Positions 8,895-17,273 of a stretch of 64,000 bases of DNA are shown here, piece by piece. The notes beneath the pieces were generated by a model that had not been told where the DNA came from, made no database searches, and saw only the letters and a program-made list of their open reading frames with translations. Position 1 is the first letter of the stretch, and each line of letters opens with the position of its first letter. The stretch comes from an uncultured Rhodospirillales bacterium. Lineage in GTDB: Bacteria; Pseudomonadota; Alphaproteobacteria; ATCC43930; CGMCC-115725. A program made the position numbers and the translations under genes. The DNA lies in contig CAIKMD010000003.1 of NCBI GenBank assembly GCA_903828515.1, positions 1 through 64,000 of the forward strand, read 5' to 3'.

Positions 8895-9458
8895 ATGAGC
8901 AAGGCTTTCACCAAAGAAGATGGCGGCGAGATGCCGGCCGTCGAGGCGCCCGAGGGTCCGACCTTACCAGCCGGCACTAAGAACTACGTCACGCCCGCAG
9001 GCTTTCAGCACATGCAGGATGAGTTGCGCCAGCTATCGCGCGTCGAACGGCCGAAGGTAGTCGAGACCGTGTCCTGGGCCGCCGGCAATGGCGACCGCTC
9101 GGAGAACGGCGATTACATTTACGGCAAGCAGCGGCTGCGCCAGATCGACAGCCGCATCCGCTTCCTCACCAAGCGTCTCGAAATCGCCGAAGTGGTCGAT
9201 CCGATCCAGCAAAAGAATCGCGAGCAAATCTTCTTCGGCGCGACCGTGCGCTATGAAAATTCCAAAGGCGTCGAACGCACCATCACCATCGTCGGTATCG
9301 ACGAAGCCGATTCGAATGCCGGCAAGGTCAGTTGGGTCGCGCCGATCGCGCGGGCGTTATTGAAAGCGCGGATCGGCGACACGGTCGAACTGGCGACGCC
9401 GAACGGCCCCGAGGCGATCGAGGTGGTCGACATCGACTACCCGGCGACAGGCGCTTAA
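8895..9458 (+). CDS. greB: Transcription elongation factor GreB
   Basis: The 187 residues carry the Gre N-terminal coiled-coil hairpin with the acidic tip residues (NGDRSENGDYIYGKQRLRQID) and the C-terminal FKBP-like domain (FFGATVRYENSKG...). The YGKQRLRQIDSRIRFL stretch is typical of GreB rather than GreA. It promotes transcript cleavage by backtracked RNA polymerase. An N-terminal extension of about 25 acidic residues precedes the core. It is unusual to find greB inside a glycan block, but the spacing (12 bp after the FkbM gene) suggests co-transcription. Confidence 0.95.
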   Translation: MSKAFTKEDGGEMPAVEAPEGPTLPAGTKNYVTPAGFQHMQDELRQLSRVERPKVVETVSWAAGNGDRSENGDYIYGKQRLRQIDSRIRFLTKRLEIAEVVDPIQQKNREQIFFGATVRYENSKGVERTITIVGIDEADSNAGKVSWVAPIARALLKARIGDTVELATPNGPEAIEVVDIDYPATGA

Positions 9459-9489
9459 GACAATTCATGCAGACGGAAAGAACCGCGTA

Positions 9490-10647
9490 ATGGCCAAGCA
9501 ACGGGTCGTGGTGTTGCATTTCGTGGCGCAGATGCCGATGGCGGGCATCGCCTGGCAGGCGCTGCAATATCTCGTCGGCCTCGAAAAGCTCGGCTACGAG
9601 GCGTGGTATGTCGAAAATCATGGCGCCAATCCGTACGACCCGCGCGCCAACAGCGTCACCATGGATTGCGCCTACAACGTCGATTACCTGAAACGCGCGA
9701 TGGAGCGTTTCGGTCTGGGCGAACGCTGGGCCTATTGGGACGCGATCAACGATGCCTATCACGGCATGACGCGCGAAAGAGTCTTCGAGCTCCTGGCCGG
9801 CGCCGATGCGCTGATCAATCTCTGCGGCGCGACGCGGCTGCGCGACGAGCACATGAAATGTCCGGTGCGGATCATGGTCGACACCGACCCGGTCTATGAG
9901 CAGATCAAATACGCCAAGGCCGATCCCGCCGCGCGCGCCTATCTCGACGCGCACACGCATTTCTTCACCTACGGCGAAAACGTCGGCGGACCCGGCTGGA
10001 TCGTGCCGCTTTGCGATGTGCCGTGGAAACCGACCCGGCCGCCCGTGGTGCTCGACCTTTGGCCGGAAGCGCCCGGCGAACCCGATTGTTTTTCGACCAT
10101 CGCCACTTGGGAGAACAAGGGCAAGAACATCGATTTCGAGGGCGAAAGCTATGTGTGGTCGAAGCACGTCAACTTCGTCCGCTATCTCGACCTGCCGCAC
10201 CGCACCGGTGCATGCTTCACGATGGCGATGCTGCCGCCGACGGAAACGGTCGAAACCGAGGTCACCGGCAAGGGCTGGAAACTGGTCGACCCCCGTCCGG
10301 TTTCGGCCGGTCTCGATGCTTACGGCGATTTCATCCGTGGCTCGCGTGGCGAATTTACCGTTGCCAAGGATATCTATGTCAGACCCAAAAGCGGATGGTT
10401 CAGCGACCGCAGCGTCTGCTATCTTGCCTCCGGACGTCCGGTGATCACGATGGCCACCGAGTTCGAACGTTTCTATCCGGTCGGCGAAGGTCTCTTCGCC
10501 TATCGCGACGAAGCCGGAGCGATCGAAGCGGTCCGGACGATCAAGGGCGATTACCCGCGTCACGCGCGCGCGGCGCGGCGGATGGCAGCGGAATTTTTCG
10601 GCAGTGACGGCGTTGTCGGGTCGATGATGCGCGAAGCCGGGCTATAG
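9490..10647 (+). CDS. Putative GT-B-type glycosyltransferase
   Basis: The 385-residue soluble protein begins VVVLHFVAQMPMAGIAWQALQYLVGLEKLGYEAWYVE, the Rossmann opening of a GT-B glycosyltransferase (glycine-rich loop followed by a helix). Its C-terminal half contains VAKDIYVRPKSGWFSDRSVCYLASGRPVITMATEFERFYPVGEGLFAYRD in family-1-like order: a donor-site SGWFSDR, then ASGRPVI, then a G-E-G-L loop. Context (GT-C transferase, methyltransferase and GT2 downstream) supports a role in surface glycan assembly. Donor and acceptor are unknown. The start is ATG 9490, shortly after greB. Confidence 0.65.
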   Translation: MAKQRVVVLHFVAQMPMAGIAWQALQYLVGLEKLGYEAWYVENHGANPYDPRANSVTMDCAYNVDYLKRAMERFGLGERWAYWDAINDAYHGMTRERVFELLAGADALINLCGATRLRDEHMKCPVRIMVDTDPVYEQIKYAKADPAARAYLDAHTHFFTYGENVGGPGWIVPLCDVPWKPTRPPVVLDLWPEAPGEPDCFSTIATWENKGKNIDFEGESYVWSKHVNFVRYLDLPHRTGACFTMAMLPPTETVETEVTGKGWKLVDPRPVSAGLDAYGDFIRGSRGEFTVAKDIYVRPKSGWFSDRSVCYLASGRPVITMATEFERFYPVGEGLFAYRDEAGAIEAVRTIKGDYPRHARAARRMAAEFFGSDGVVGSMMREAGL

Positions 10648-10683
10648 ATCCGGCACGTTTTGCGCGTGGAGAACGGGTCGGGT

Positions 10684-12357
10684 ATGTCGGCGACGGAGTT
10701 GCACAGCGACGCGCGAGCTCCAGGGTTCGTGACGCGATTTTCGTATCCTTCTTGGGACTCGATGGCGCTTGCCCTTTTTCTGGTGGCGACCGTGCTCGTC
10801 CTGCTGCTGTTCCCGGATTACGGCGTCACCTGGGACGAGGACATTCACAACTGGTACGGCGCCTTTGTTCTGAATTACTATGTGTCGGGTTTCACCGACC
10901 TGCGCAGCCTGCACTGGCTCGACCTGTTCAATTACGGGGCGATCTTCGACAGCACCGCCGCGGCGCTGAACATGGTGTCGCCGTTCGGCACCTATGAGAC
11001 GCGTCATTTGCTCAACGGCTTGGTCGGCGTCGTCGGCCTGGTCGGGACCTGGAAACTCGGCCGTGCCTTGGGCGGACCGCGCGCGGGTTTCATCGCCGCG
11101 CTGTTCCTCGCGCTGACGCCGAATTATTTCGGCCAGATGTTCAACAACCCGAAAGACATTCCGTTCGCCGCCGGCAGCGTGTGGTCGCTCTATTACCTCG
11201 TCCGCATCCTGCCCGCGCTGCCGCGGCCGAATTGGGCGCTGGTGGCAAAGCTCGGTCTTGCCTGCGGCATGACGCTGGGCGTGCGCATCGGCGGCCTGCT
11301 GTTCATCGCCTATATCGGCGTGGCGCTGGGTCTCTTCACCCTCTGGCGCGGCATCGAAACCCGCAGCTTGCGTTGTTTCATCGTCGACGGCTTTACCTGC
11401 CTCGGCCGCGTCTTGTTGCCGGTGACGGCGATTGCCTATCCGTTGATGCTGGTGTTCTGGCCGTGGGCGCAGCAAGCGCCGATCGCCAATCCGCTCGACG
11501 CGCTCGCCACCTTCTCGCACGAGACCTTCCCGTTCCGCACGCTGTTCGCCGGCCATTACCTCCCGGCCACCGATCTGCCATGGAGCTATCTGCCGGTTCA
11601 TATCCTGTTGGCCCTGCCCGAACTTATTTTGGTGCTCGTCGCGGCGGCACCGTTCGTCGCGATGTGGCTGCTGTGGAGCGACATTCGTTCGCTCGATCGC
11701 ACCCGTGTGCTCAGCCTCTTCGTCGTCGCGTTCGCCATCCTGTTCCCGGTCGGTTATGCGATCGCGATCAAGGCCGTGCTGTTCGACGGGATGCGCCATT
11801 TCATTTTCGTTCTGCCGCCGATCGCGGTAGCCGCGGCGTTTCTCGGCGACCGCGCGCTCGACCGGTTGCGCGGCGTGACGATGCGGCGCGCCGCGTTCGC
11901 CGCGCTGGCGCTCTATGGCTGCTTTCACGTCGTCACCATGGCGCGCCTGCATCCCGACGAGTACGTCTATTATAACGGTTTCATCGGCGGCACCGGCGGC
12001 GCCCAAGGCCTGTTCAAGCTCGACTATTGGGCTAATTCCTATTCCGAAGCGGTTCATGGCTTGCGCGAGCATCTGAAGGCCGAGTACGGCGGCGATTTCA
12101 TGGATCACGATTTCACCGTCGCGGTGTGCGGCCCACCGGGCTCGGCCGCGTATTATTTTCCACCGAATTTCATCTACACCGACGACCGCGCCAACGCCGA
12201 TTTCTTCATCGCGTTCACCAAGGACGATTGCGACAAATCCCTGCCCGGCACCGAAATCTATCGGGTCGAGCGGATGGGATCGCTGCTGTCGCTGGTGCTC
12301 GATCGTCGCGGCATCGTGGCCGGCGTTCGTTCCGGCCTGATCGCCGGCAACCGCTGA
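10684..12357 (+). CDS. Integral-membrane GT-C glycosyltransferase (ArnT/PMT-like)
   Basis: About 557 residues with 10-12 membrane segments. The first extracytoplasmic loop has the GT-C signature TWDEDIHNWYG (an Asp-Glu pair after TM1), followed by RHLLNGLVGVVGLVGTWKLGRALGG and FLALTPNYFGQMFNNPKDIPF as in dolichyl/undecaprenyl phosphate-sugar transferases. A periplasmic C-terminal part with no membrane segments spans roughly the last 130 residues. It probably moves a sugar from a polyprenyl carrier onto a lipid or glycan. ATG 10684 (MSATELHS) is chosen over an earlier start at 10660. The downstream GT2 gene could supply the polyprenyl-linked sugar. Confidence 0.75.
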   Translation: MSATELHSDARAPGFVTRFSYPSWDSMALALFLVATVLVLLLFPDYGVTWDEDIHNWYGAFVLNYYVSGFTDLRSLHWLDLFNYGAIFDSTAAALNMVSPFGTYETRHLLNGLVGVVGLVGTWKLGRALGGPRAGFIAALFLALTPNYFGQMFNNPKDIPFAAGSVWSLYYLVRILPALPRPNWALVAKLGLACGMTLGVRIGGLLFIAYIGVALGLFTLWRGIETRSLRCFIVDGFTCLGRVLLPVTAIAYPLMLVFWPWAQQAPIANPLDALATFSHETFPFRTLFAGHYLPATDLPWSYLPVHILLALPELILVLVAAAPFVAMWLLWSDIRSLDRTRVLSLFVVAFAILFPVGYAIAIKAVLFDGMRHFIFVLPPIAVAAAFLGDRALDRLRGVTMRRAAFAALALYGCFHVVTMARLHPDEYVYYNGFIGGTGGAQGLFKLDYWANSYSEAVHGLREHLKAEYGGDFMDHDFTVAVCGPPGSAAYYFPPNFIYTDDRANADFFIAFTKDDCDKSLPGTEIYRVERMGSLLSLVLDRRGIVAGVRSGLIAGNR

Positions 12358-12381
12358 GCGGGCGCGGCCCCGCGATCCATC

Positions 12382-13110
12382 GTGGAACGCCGCGAATACG
12401 AACGCCTCGCACACGTCGAGGAACAAGGTTGGTGGTTTCGCGGCTTGCGCCGCAACCTCATCGCCGCCTGGCGTGACGCAGTACCACCATCGGATCGGCC
12501 GCGCCTGCTCGATGCCGGTTGCGGCACCGGCGGTCTACTCACCGCGCTCACGCGAGCCGCACCCCACGCGCAATGTTTCGGCATCGACCTCGATCCCCTC
12601 GCCGTGTCCCTGGCGGCCGAGAAAAACGGCGCGGCGGTGGCATTGACCTCAATCACCGCCCTACCGTTTGCCGGCTCGCTCGACGCGGTATTCAGTGCCG
12701 ACGTTCTGAGCCATCGCGGCGTCGAGCCCGCCGCCGCCTTGCTCAGCATCGCCGGCGCGCTGAAACCCGGCGGGGTCGTCGTGTTGAATCTGCCCGCCTA
12801 TCGCTGGCTTCTGTCGGGCCATGACCACGCGGTCGATAACGTCAGGCGCTTCGGACGGGCCGAGGTTCGCGCCTTATTGGCGGCAGCAGGGTTCGGTCGC
12901 ATCCGGATCGGTTATTGGAACAGCATTTTGTTTCCCATCATGGTGCTGCAACGCCTGACCCATCCCGGCGGCGCGAGCGATGTCGAATTAATGCCGCGGC
13001 CGGTGGAATGTCTGTTCGGCGCCGCCGTTCTCCTGGAGGCGGGCCTCGCAAAAGTCGGCTTGCGCTTTCCCTTCGGCGGCTCGATCCTAGCGACGGCAGT
13101 CAAACCATGA
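12382..13110 (+). CDS. Class I SAM-dependent methyltransferase
   Basis: The 242-residue protein has motif I LLDAGCGTGGLLTAL, motif II FGIDLDPLAVSLA and motif IV-like DAVFSADVLSHRGVEPAAALLSIAGALKPGGVVVLNLP. The N-terminal ERLAHVEEQGWWFRGLRRNLI is typical of methyltransferases found beside GT2 polyprenyl-glycosyltransferases. The start codon is GTG 12382. Its TGA overlaps the ATG of the next gene (ATGA at 13107-13110), which indicates translational coupling with the GT2 enzyme. Confidence 0.85.
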   Translation: MERREYERLAHVEEQGWWFRGLRRNLIAAWRDAVPPSDRPRLLDAGCGTGGLLTALTRAAPHAQCFGIDLDPLAVSLAAEKNGAAVALTSITALPFAGSLDAVFSADVLSHRGVEPAAALLSIAGALKPGGVVVLNLPAYRWLLSGHDHAVDNVRRFGRAEVRALLAAAGFGRIRIGYWNSILFPIMVLQRLTHPGGASDVELMPRPVECLFGAAVLLEAGLAKVGLRFPFGGSILATAVKP

Positions 13111-14075
13111 ACCTCGCGCTCAGCATCCTCATTCCGGTTTACAACGGCGCCGACAGCATCGGCGAGCTGGTCGCGGCGCTCGAGTCGATCGAGGTTCCCG
13201 GCGGGCATGAGATCGTGCTGGTCAATGATTGCAGCCCGGATTCAAGCCTCTTCGAGTGCCAGCGGTTGCAAGCAAAAGCAAAAGTGCCGATCACCCTGGT
13301 CGATCTCGCGCGCAATTTCGGTGAGCACAACGCGGTAATGGCGGGCCTGCGCGAAGCGCGCGGCGCCCATGTCATCACCATGGACGACGATTTGCAGAAC
13401 CCGCCGGGCGAGGTCGTTCGCCTCCTCCACCACGCGCAAAAGACCGGCAAGGACGTGATCTATACGTTCTATGCGCACAAACGACATGCCGCGTGGCGCA
13501 ACCTCGGCAGCCGGTTCGCCAACCGCGTCGCCGACATGGTGCTCGATAAGCCCAAGGGCCTCTATCTCTCGAGCTTTCGCTGCATCAATGCCTTCGTCGT
13601 CGAGCAGGTCACCCGCTATGACGGCCCGTTCCCTTATATCGACGGCCTGATCATGCAGGCGACACAGCGCATCGGTACGCTCGAGGTCGAACATCTCCCG
13701 CGTGCCTCCGGCCGCAGCAACTACACGCTGACGCGGCTGGCGCGGCTGTGGCTCAGCATGTTCGTGAATTTCTCGGTGATGCCGCTGCGCATCGCGACGT
13801 TCACCGGGTTTGGGCTCAGCCTGCTGGGTCTCGTCGGTTTTCTCTGGGTCGTCGGCGAAGCGATGTTTCGCGCGACCCCGCCCGGTTGGGCCTCGCTGAC
13901 TGCCGCGACCTTACTGTTGCTCGGCGTGCAACTGGTGATGCTCGGCATTATCGGCGAATATCTCGGCCGGCTTTACCTGACGATCAACAAGAAGCCGCAA
14001 TCGGTGGCACGCGCGGTCACCCGCAACGATCAGGCCGAACGGCGGCGCGAACCGGTCGCGATCACCCGAAACTGA
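13107..14075 (+). CDS. Family 2 glycosyltransferase, polyprenyl-phosphate type (ArnC/DPM-like)
   Basis: The 322-residue protein has a GT-A domain (LSILIPVYNGADSIGELVAAL, VLVNDCSPD, HVITMDDDLQNPP with the DxD-type metal site) followed by two membrane helices (residues about 225-290) and a short basic tail. This is the architecture of ArnC, GtrB and DPM1 enzymes, which transfer a sugar onto undecaprenyl phosphate. It pairs naturally with the GT-C enzyme upstream. The first residues follow directly from the ATGA overlap with the methyltransferase. The gene ends 14 bp inside the convergent aminotransferase gene. Confidence 0.9.
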   Translation: MNLALSILIPVYNGADSIGELVAALESIEVPGGHEIVLVNDCSPDSSLFECQRLQAKAKVPITLVDLARNFGEHNAVMAGLREARGAHVITMDDDLQNPPGEVVRLLHHAQKTGKDVIYTFYAHKRHAAWRNLGSRFANRVADMVLDKPKGLYLSSFRCINAFVVEQVTRYDGPFPYIDGLIMQATQRIGTLEVEHLPRASGRSNYTLTRLARLWLSMFVNFSVMPLRIATFTGFGLSLLGLVGFLWVVGEAMFRATPPGWASLTAATLLLLGVQLVMLGIIGEYLGRLYLTINKKPQSVARAVTRNDQAERRREPVAITRN

Positions 14076-15186
14076 TCGCCTCCAAGGCGGCGATCACCCG
14101 CGCGACGTCGTCGTCGGGCAATTCCGGATACATCGGCAGGCTGAGGACTTCGCGCGCGGCGCGTTCGCTTTCGCCCAAGCCGCCCGGACCCACCGCGACG
14201 CGGCCGCGATAAGCGGGCTGGAGATGAACCGGCGCCGGATAATGGATGTTCGTGCCGACACCGCGCTCGCGCAGAGCCGCCTGCAACGCATCGCGCGCGG
14301 CCACGCGCAGCACATATTGATGGAAGACGTGCGAGGCGCCGCGGCGGCGGATCGGCAAGCCGAAGCCGAGGCCGCGCAAGCCGTCATCGTAAGCCCCCGC
14401 AATCGCCTGGCGGTGCGCGTTATCAGCATCGAGCCGGCGCAGCTTGACGCGCAAAAGCGCCGCCTGCATCTCGTCGAGGCGCGTGTTCATGCCGGCGAGG
14501 TGGCTGATATAGCGTTCGCGCCAGCCATATTCGCGCAGTTCCCGCATCCGCGTCGCGAGTGCGGCATCGTTGGTGGTGACCGCACCGCCATCACCGAACG
14601 CGCCGAGATTCTTGGTCGGATAGAAACTGAAACAGGCAAGATCGCCGAAACTCCCGAGGCGCTGGCCGTTCAGCAGCGCGCCATGGCTTTGCGCGCAATC
14701 CTCGATCACCCGCGCGCCGTGCTGACGCGCGAGCGCCAGGATCGCGTCTAGATCGGCGGCAAGCCCATAGAGATGCACCGGAATGATCGCGGCGATCCGC
14801 CCCGGCGGCGCGGCGAAGGCGCGCGCGAGCGCGGCCGGATCGAGGGTGAACCGCGCGGGATCGATGTCGATTAGCAAAGGCTTGGCGCCGGCGAGTTCGA
14901 TCGCCGCGACCGTGGCGACCGCGGTATGCGACACCGTGGCCACGTAATCGTCGGGGCCGAGATCGAGCGATTTCAGCGCCAGTACCAGCGCGTCGGTGCC
15001 GCTGCCGACGCCGATACCGTGACGGCAGCCGACATAGGCGGCGAAGTCTTGTTCGAACTGCGCGACCTCGGGACCGAGAATGAAACGGCCGCTGGCGAAG
15101 AAGCGCGCCAGTGCCGCATCGAGCATGGTCTTGTTCGCGCGATACGATGCGCCGGGATCCGCCTGGAGGATTGGACGGTCAGACAT
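14062..15186 (-). CDS. DegT/DnrJ/EryC1/StrS family sugar aminotransferase
   Basis: A 374-residue fold type I PLP enzyme: GVGSGTDALVLALKSLDLGPDD (cofactor phosphate loop), IPVHLYGLAADLDAI, VIEDCAQSHGA (PLP-contacting Asp) and SFYPTKNLGAFGDGG, in which Lys of PTKNLG forms the Schiff base. Such enzymes aminate 3- or 4-keto nucleotide sugars. Its ATG overlaps the end of the epimerase gene by 8 bp, so the two probably act together to make an amino sugar for the glycan encoded by this block. Confidence 0.92.
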   Translation of the reverse strand: MSDRPILQADPGASYRANKTMLDAALARFFASGRFILGPEVAQFEQDFAAYVGCRHGIGVGSGTDALVLALKSLDLGPDDYVATVSHTAVATVAAIELAGAKPLLIDIDPARFTLDPAALARAFAAPPGRIAAIIPVHLYGLAADLDAILALARQHGARVIEDCAQSHGALLNGQRLGSFGDLACFSFYPTKNLGAFGDGGAVTTNDAALATRMRELREYGWRERYISHLAGMNTRLDEMQAALLRVKLRRLDADNAHRQAIAGAYDDGLRGLGFGLPIRRRGASHVFHQYVLRVAARDALQAALRERGVGTNIHYPAPVHLQPAYRGRVAVGPGGLGESERAAREVLSLPMYPELPDDDVARVIAALEAISFG

Positions 15187-16192
15187 AATGCGTCAGGTTC
15201 TCTCGGAAATAGGTTAGCGAGCGCTTCAATCCGTCTTCGAGCACGACGGTGCCGCGCCAGCCGGTGACCTGTTTGAACAACGCATCGTCGGCATAATAAT
15301 CGCCGATATCGATGCGCTTGCGCTCGGCAGGAAACTCGTGGCGGCTGAAATCGCCGCTGCCATGGGCCGCGACGACAAGGCCGGCCAATTCATCGAGCGT
15401 GACCGGGCGCTCGCCACCCAGATTGAAAACGCAGCCTTTGGTTTCCTCTTTCAACGCAGCCAGCAGCAGCGCCTCGACCGCATCGTCGACGTAGGTGAAG
15501 TCGCGTTTTTGCGCGCCGCCCCACACCTCGAACGGTTTGCCGTCGAGGATGGCGCGCAGCCATACGCCGACGAAAGTCTGGCGCGCGTCCTTGATCCGCA
15601 TGCGCGGCCCATAGGTGTTCGTCAGCCGCAACGCGGTCGCCCGCAGGCCGTAAACGTCGTGATAGAGAATGTGATAGGCCTCGCCAGCCATTTTGTTGAC
15701 GCCGTTGACGTCGACCGGATGCAGCGGGTGCTTCTCGTCCACAGGCAGATAATGCGGCCGGCCGTAAATCTGGCGCGTCGAGGCGAAGACGATCCGCGCC
15801 GATGGACAGGCGCTGCGGCAAGCCTCGAGCAGCGTGAGCTGCGCCAGGCAATTGATCTCGAGATCGGTGACCGGATCGTGCATCGAATCGAGATGGCTGG
15901 TCTGGCCGGCGAGGTTGAACAGGAAATCGCAGCCCTCGAGCAACGGCTTCAACCGTTCGGTATCGCGGATATCGAGGATTTCGACCCGACCACGACCTTG
16001 CAGCGGCGCGATGTTGAAACGGTTGCCGCCGTATTGCGGCTCAAGACTGTCGACCAGCACCAGATCGGCGCCCAACCCGGCCAACCGGAGCGCCAAGGTC
16101 GAGCCGATGAATCCGAGCCCCCCGGTGATGACGACGCGCGCCCGGGCAAAGCCGCGCTCGATCTCAGGGTTTTCCATTAAATCAACGCTCAT
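15179..16192 (-). CDS. NAD-dependent nucleotide-sugar epimerase/dehydratase (extended SDR)
   Basis: A 337-residue extended SDR with nucleotide-binding GGLGFIGS (residues 24-31), VDSLEPQYGGN, FNLAGQTSH and FASTRQIYGRP (catalytic Ser/Thr). The usual catalytic YxxxK is NGVNK, so Tyr is replaced by Asn163 while Lys167 stays. The surrounding DVNGVNKMAGEAYH looks conserved rather than damaged, and LRLTNTYGPRM and FTYVDDAVEALLLA are intact. It may belong to a subgroup with a modified mechanism. It is upstream of and overlaps the aminotransferase. Its substrate is not known. Confidence 0.85.
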   Translation of the reverse strand: MSVDLMENPEIERGFARARVVITGGLGFIGSTLALRLAGLGADLVLVDSLEPQYGGNRFNIAPLQGRGRVEILDIRDTERLKPLLEGCDFLFNLAGQTSHLDSMHDPVTDLEINCLAQLTLLEACRSACPSARIVFASTRQIYGRPHYLPVDEKHPLHPVDVNGVNKMAGEAYHILYHDVYGLRATALRLTNTYGPRMRIKDARQTFVGVWLRAILDGKPFEVWGGAQKRDFTYVDDAVEALLLAALKEETKGCVFNLGGERPVTLDELAGLVVAAHGSGDFSRHEFPAERKRIDIGDYYADDALFKQVTGWRGTVVLEDGLKRSLTYFRENLTHYV

Positions 16193-16260
16193 TTGATCAA
16201 ATCTTCGCTTTTAGACAAGCAGATGCCAATAAGATGCTGTAATATCGTCTTATTCCAGTC

Positions 16261-16920
16261 ATGAAATTTTCGTTGCCTCCGAACTCCTTTTTTCGTCGCG
16301 GCGCCGTGCTGGGCATGGTCCTGGCCTTGGGGGCCTGTGCCTCGCACGTCACGCCACCGACAACAACGGCGCCCGCACCGGTTTTAAGCCATAACGAAAA
16401 GCAGTGCCTCGCCGAACTCGACCGGTTGGGGGTGCGATATCAGTCCGAACCCATGGGCGCAAGCGCCGGTCCGGGCTGCCTGGTGCAGAACCCGGTGCGG
16501 GTGATCGCGGCCACGGTTCCCTTCAACCGGTCGGCTGTTGCTGCCTGTCAGTTCGTCATCAAATTCGATAATTTCGAGCAACAGGTGATCCGGCCTCTGG
16601 CCAAAAAATATTTCGGTCAGGACGTGAAACAGATCGTCCATTTCGGCATCTACAATTGCCGCGCGACCAAAGCCGGGCGCGAGAGCGAGCACGCCAGAGG
16701 ACTGGCGATGGACCTTGCCGGCTTCGAGTTGACCGACGGCACGATGATTTCGGTGAAACACGATTGGGGCAAGCGCGGCAAGGCGCGCGATTTCCTACAC
16801 GCCGTGGCGGCGCAGGCTTGCCATTATTTCAACGAGGTGCTCGACCCGGATTCGGATCGCGATCATCTCGACCACATGCATCTGGACCTCGGCCGCTACA
16901 AACTCTGCGTGCGGCGTTAG
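16261..16920 (+). CDS. Extensin-family lipoprotein
   Basis: The 219-residue protein has a lipoprotein signal peptide (VLGMVLALGACAS, lipobox LGAC with Cys at about residue 22). The extensin-like C-terminal domain follows: CLAELDRLGVRY, GCLVQNPVRV, HFGIYNCRATKAGRESEHARGLAMDLAGF, and DRDHLDHMHLDLG with the conserved His residues. The SEHARGLAMD...H.DH.H.D pattern resembles D-Ala-D-Ala peptidases of the MepA/VanY fold, so a role on peptidoglycan in the periplasm is plausible. Its TAG stop is nested with the TAA of the convergent S4 gene. Confidence 0.85.
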   Translation: MKFSLPPNSFFRRGAVLGMVLALGACASHVTPPTTTAPAPVLSHNEKQCLAELDRLGVRYQSEPMGASAGPGCLVQNPVRVIAATVPFNRSAVAACQFVIKFDNFEQQVIRPLAKKYFGQDVKQIVHFGIYNCRATKAGRESEHARGLAMDLAGFELTDGTMISVKHDWGKRGKARDFLHAVAAQACHYFNEVLDPDSDRDHLDHMHLDLGRYKLCVRR

Positions 16921-17273
16921 GCCTCGACGACCTCGTCCTCGTCGGCAAAAAACGATACCCAGGGCGGCGTCTCATGCGCGCGGCTCACCGGCGGCACGGG
17001 TTCGTCATAGAGCAGGCGCGCCTCCGCCGGCGGACCGCGCCGCGCGCCCAAGCCACGCACGATCAGCGACCGGCGTTGATGCGGCAGGACCAGGGTAATC
17101 GCATCGCCGACACGCACCACGTGATGCGGCTTCATCACCTCGTGCCCTCCGATCGTCACCGCGCCTTCTTCGCATAATCGTGCGGCCAGCGAACGCGAAC
17201 GCGCGAACCGCGCGAACCAAAGCCATTTGTCGAGGCGCAGCGTGGCTGCAGGCAGCGGGGCGGCATCTTTCAT
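16917..17273 (-). CDS. S4-domain RNA-binding protein (Hsp15-like)
   Basis: The 118-residue protein has an S4 domain at the N-terminus (LRLDKWLWFARFARSRSLAARLCEEGAVTIGG) like Hsp15, which binds stalled 50S subunits carrying tRNA. A less conserved acidic C-terminal tail follows. It overlaps the helicase gene by 4 bp (ATGA) and is translationally coupled. In many alphaproteobacteria helicase, S4 protein, fdxA and carD are neighbours; here about 9 kb lies between this gene and fdxA. Confidence 0.92.
   Translation of the reverse strand: MKDAAPLPAATLRLDKWLWFARFARSRSLAARLCEEGAVTIGGHEVMKPHHVVRVGDAITLVLPHQRRSLIVRGLGARRGPPAEARLLYDEPVPPVSRAHETPPWVSFFADEDEVVEA

Noticed and set aside
10642-12426. Minus-strand ORF of 594 codons opposite the GT-C glycosyltransferase
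   Set aside because: Antisense to a multi-helix membrane protein with a recognisable GT-C motif; charged low-complexity product.
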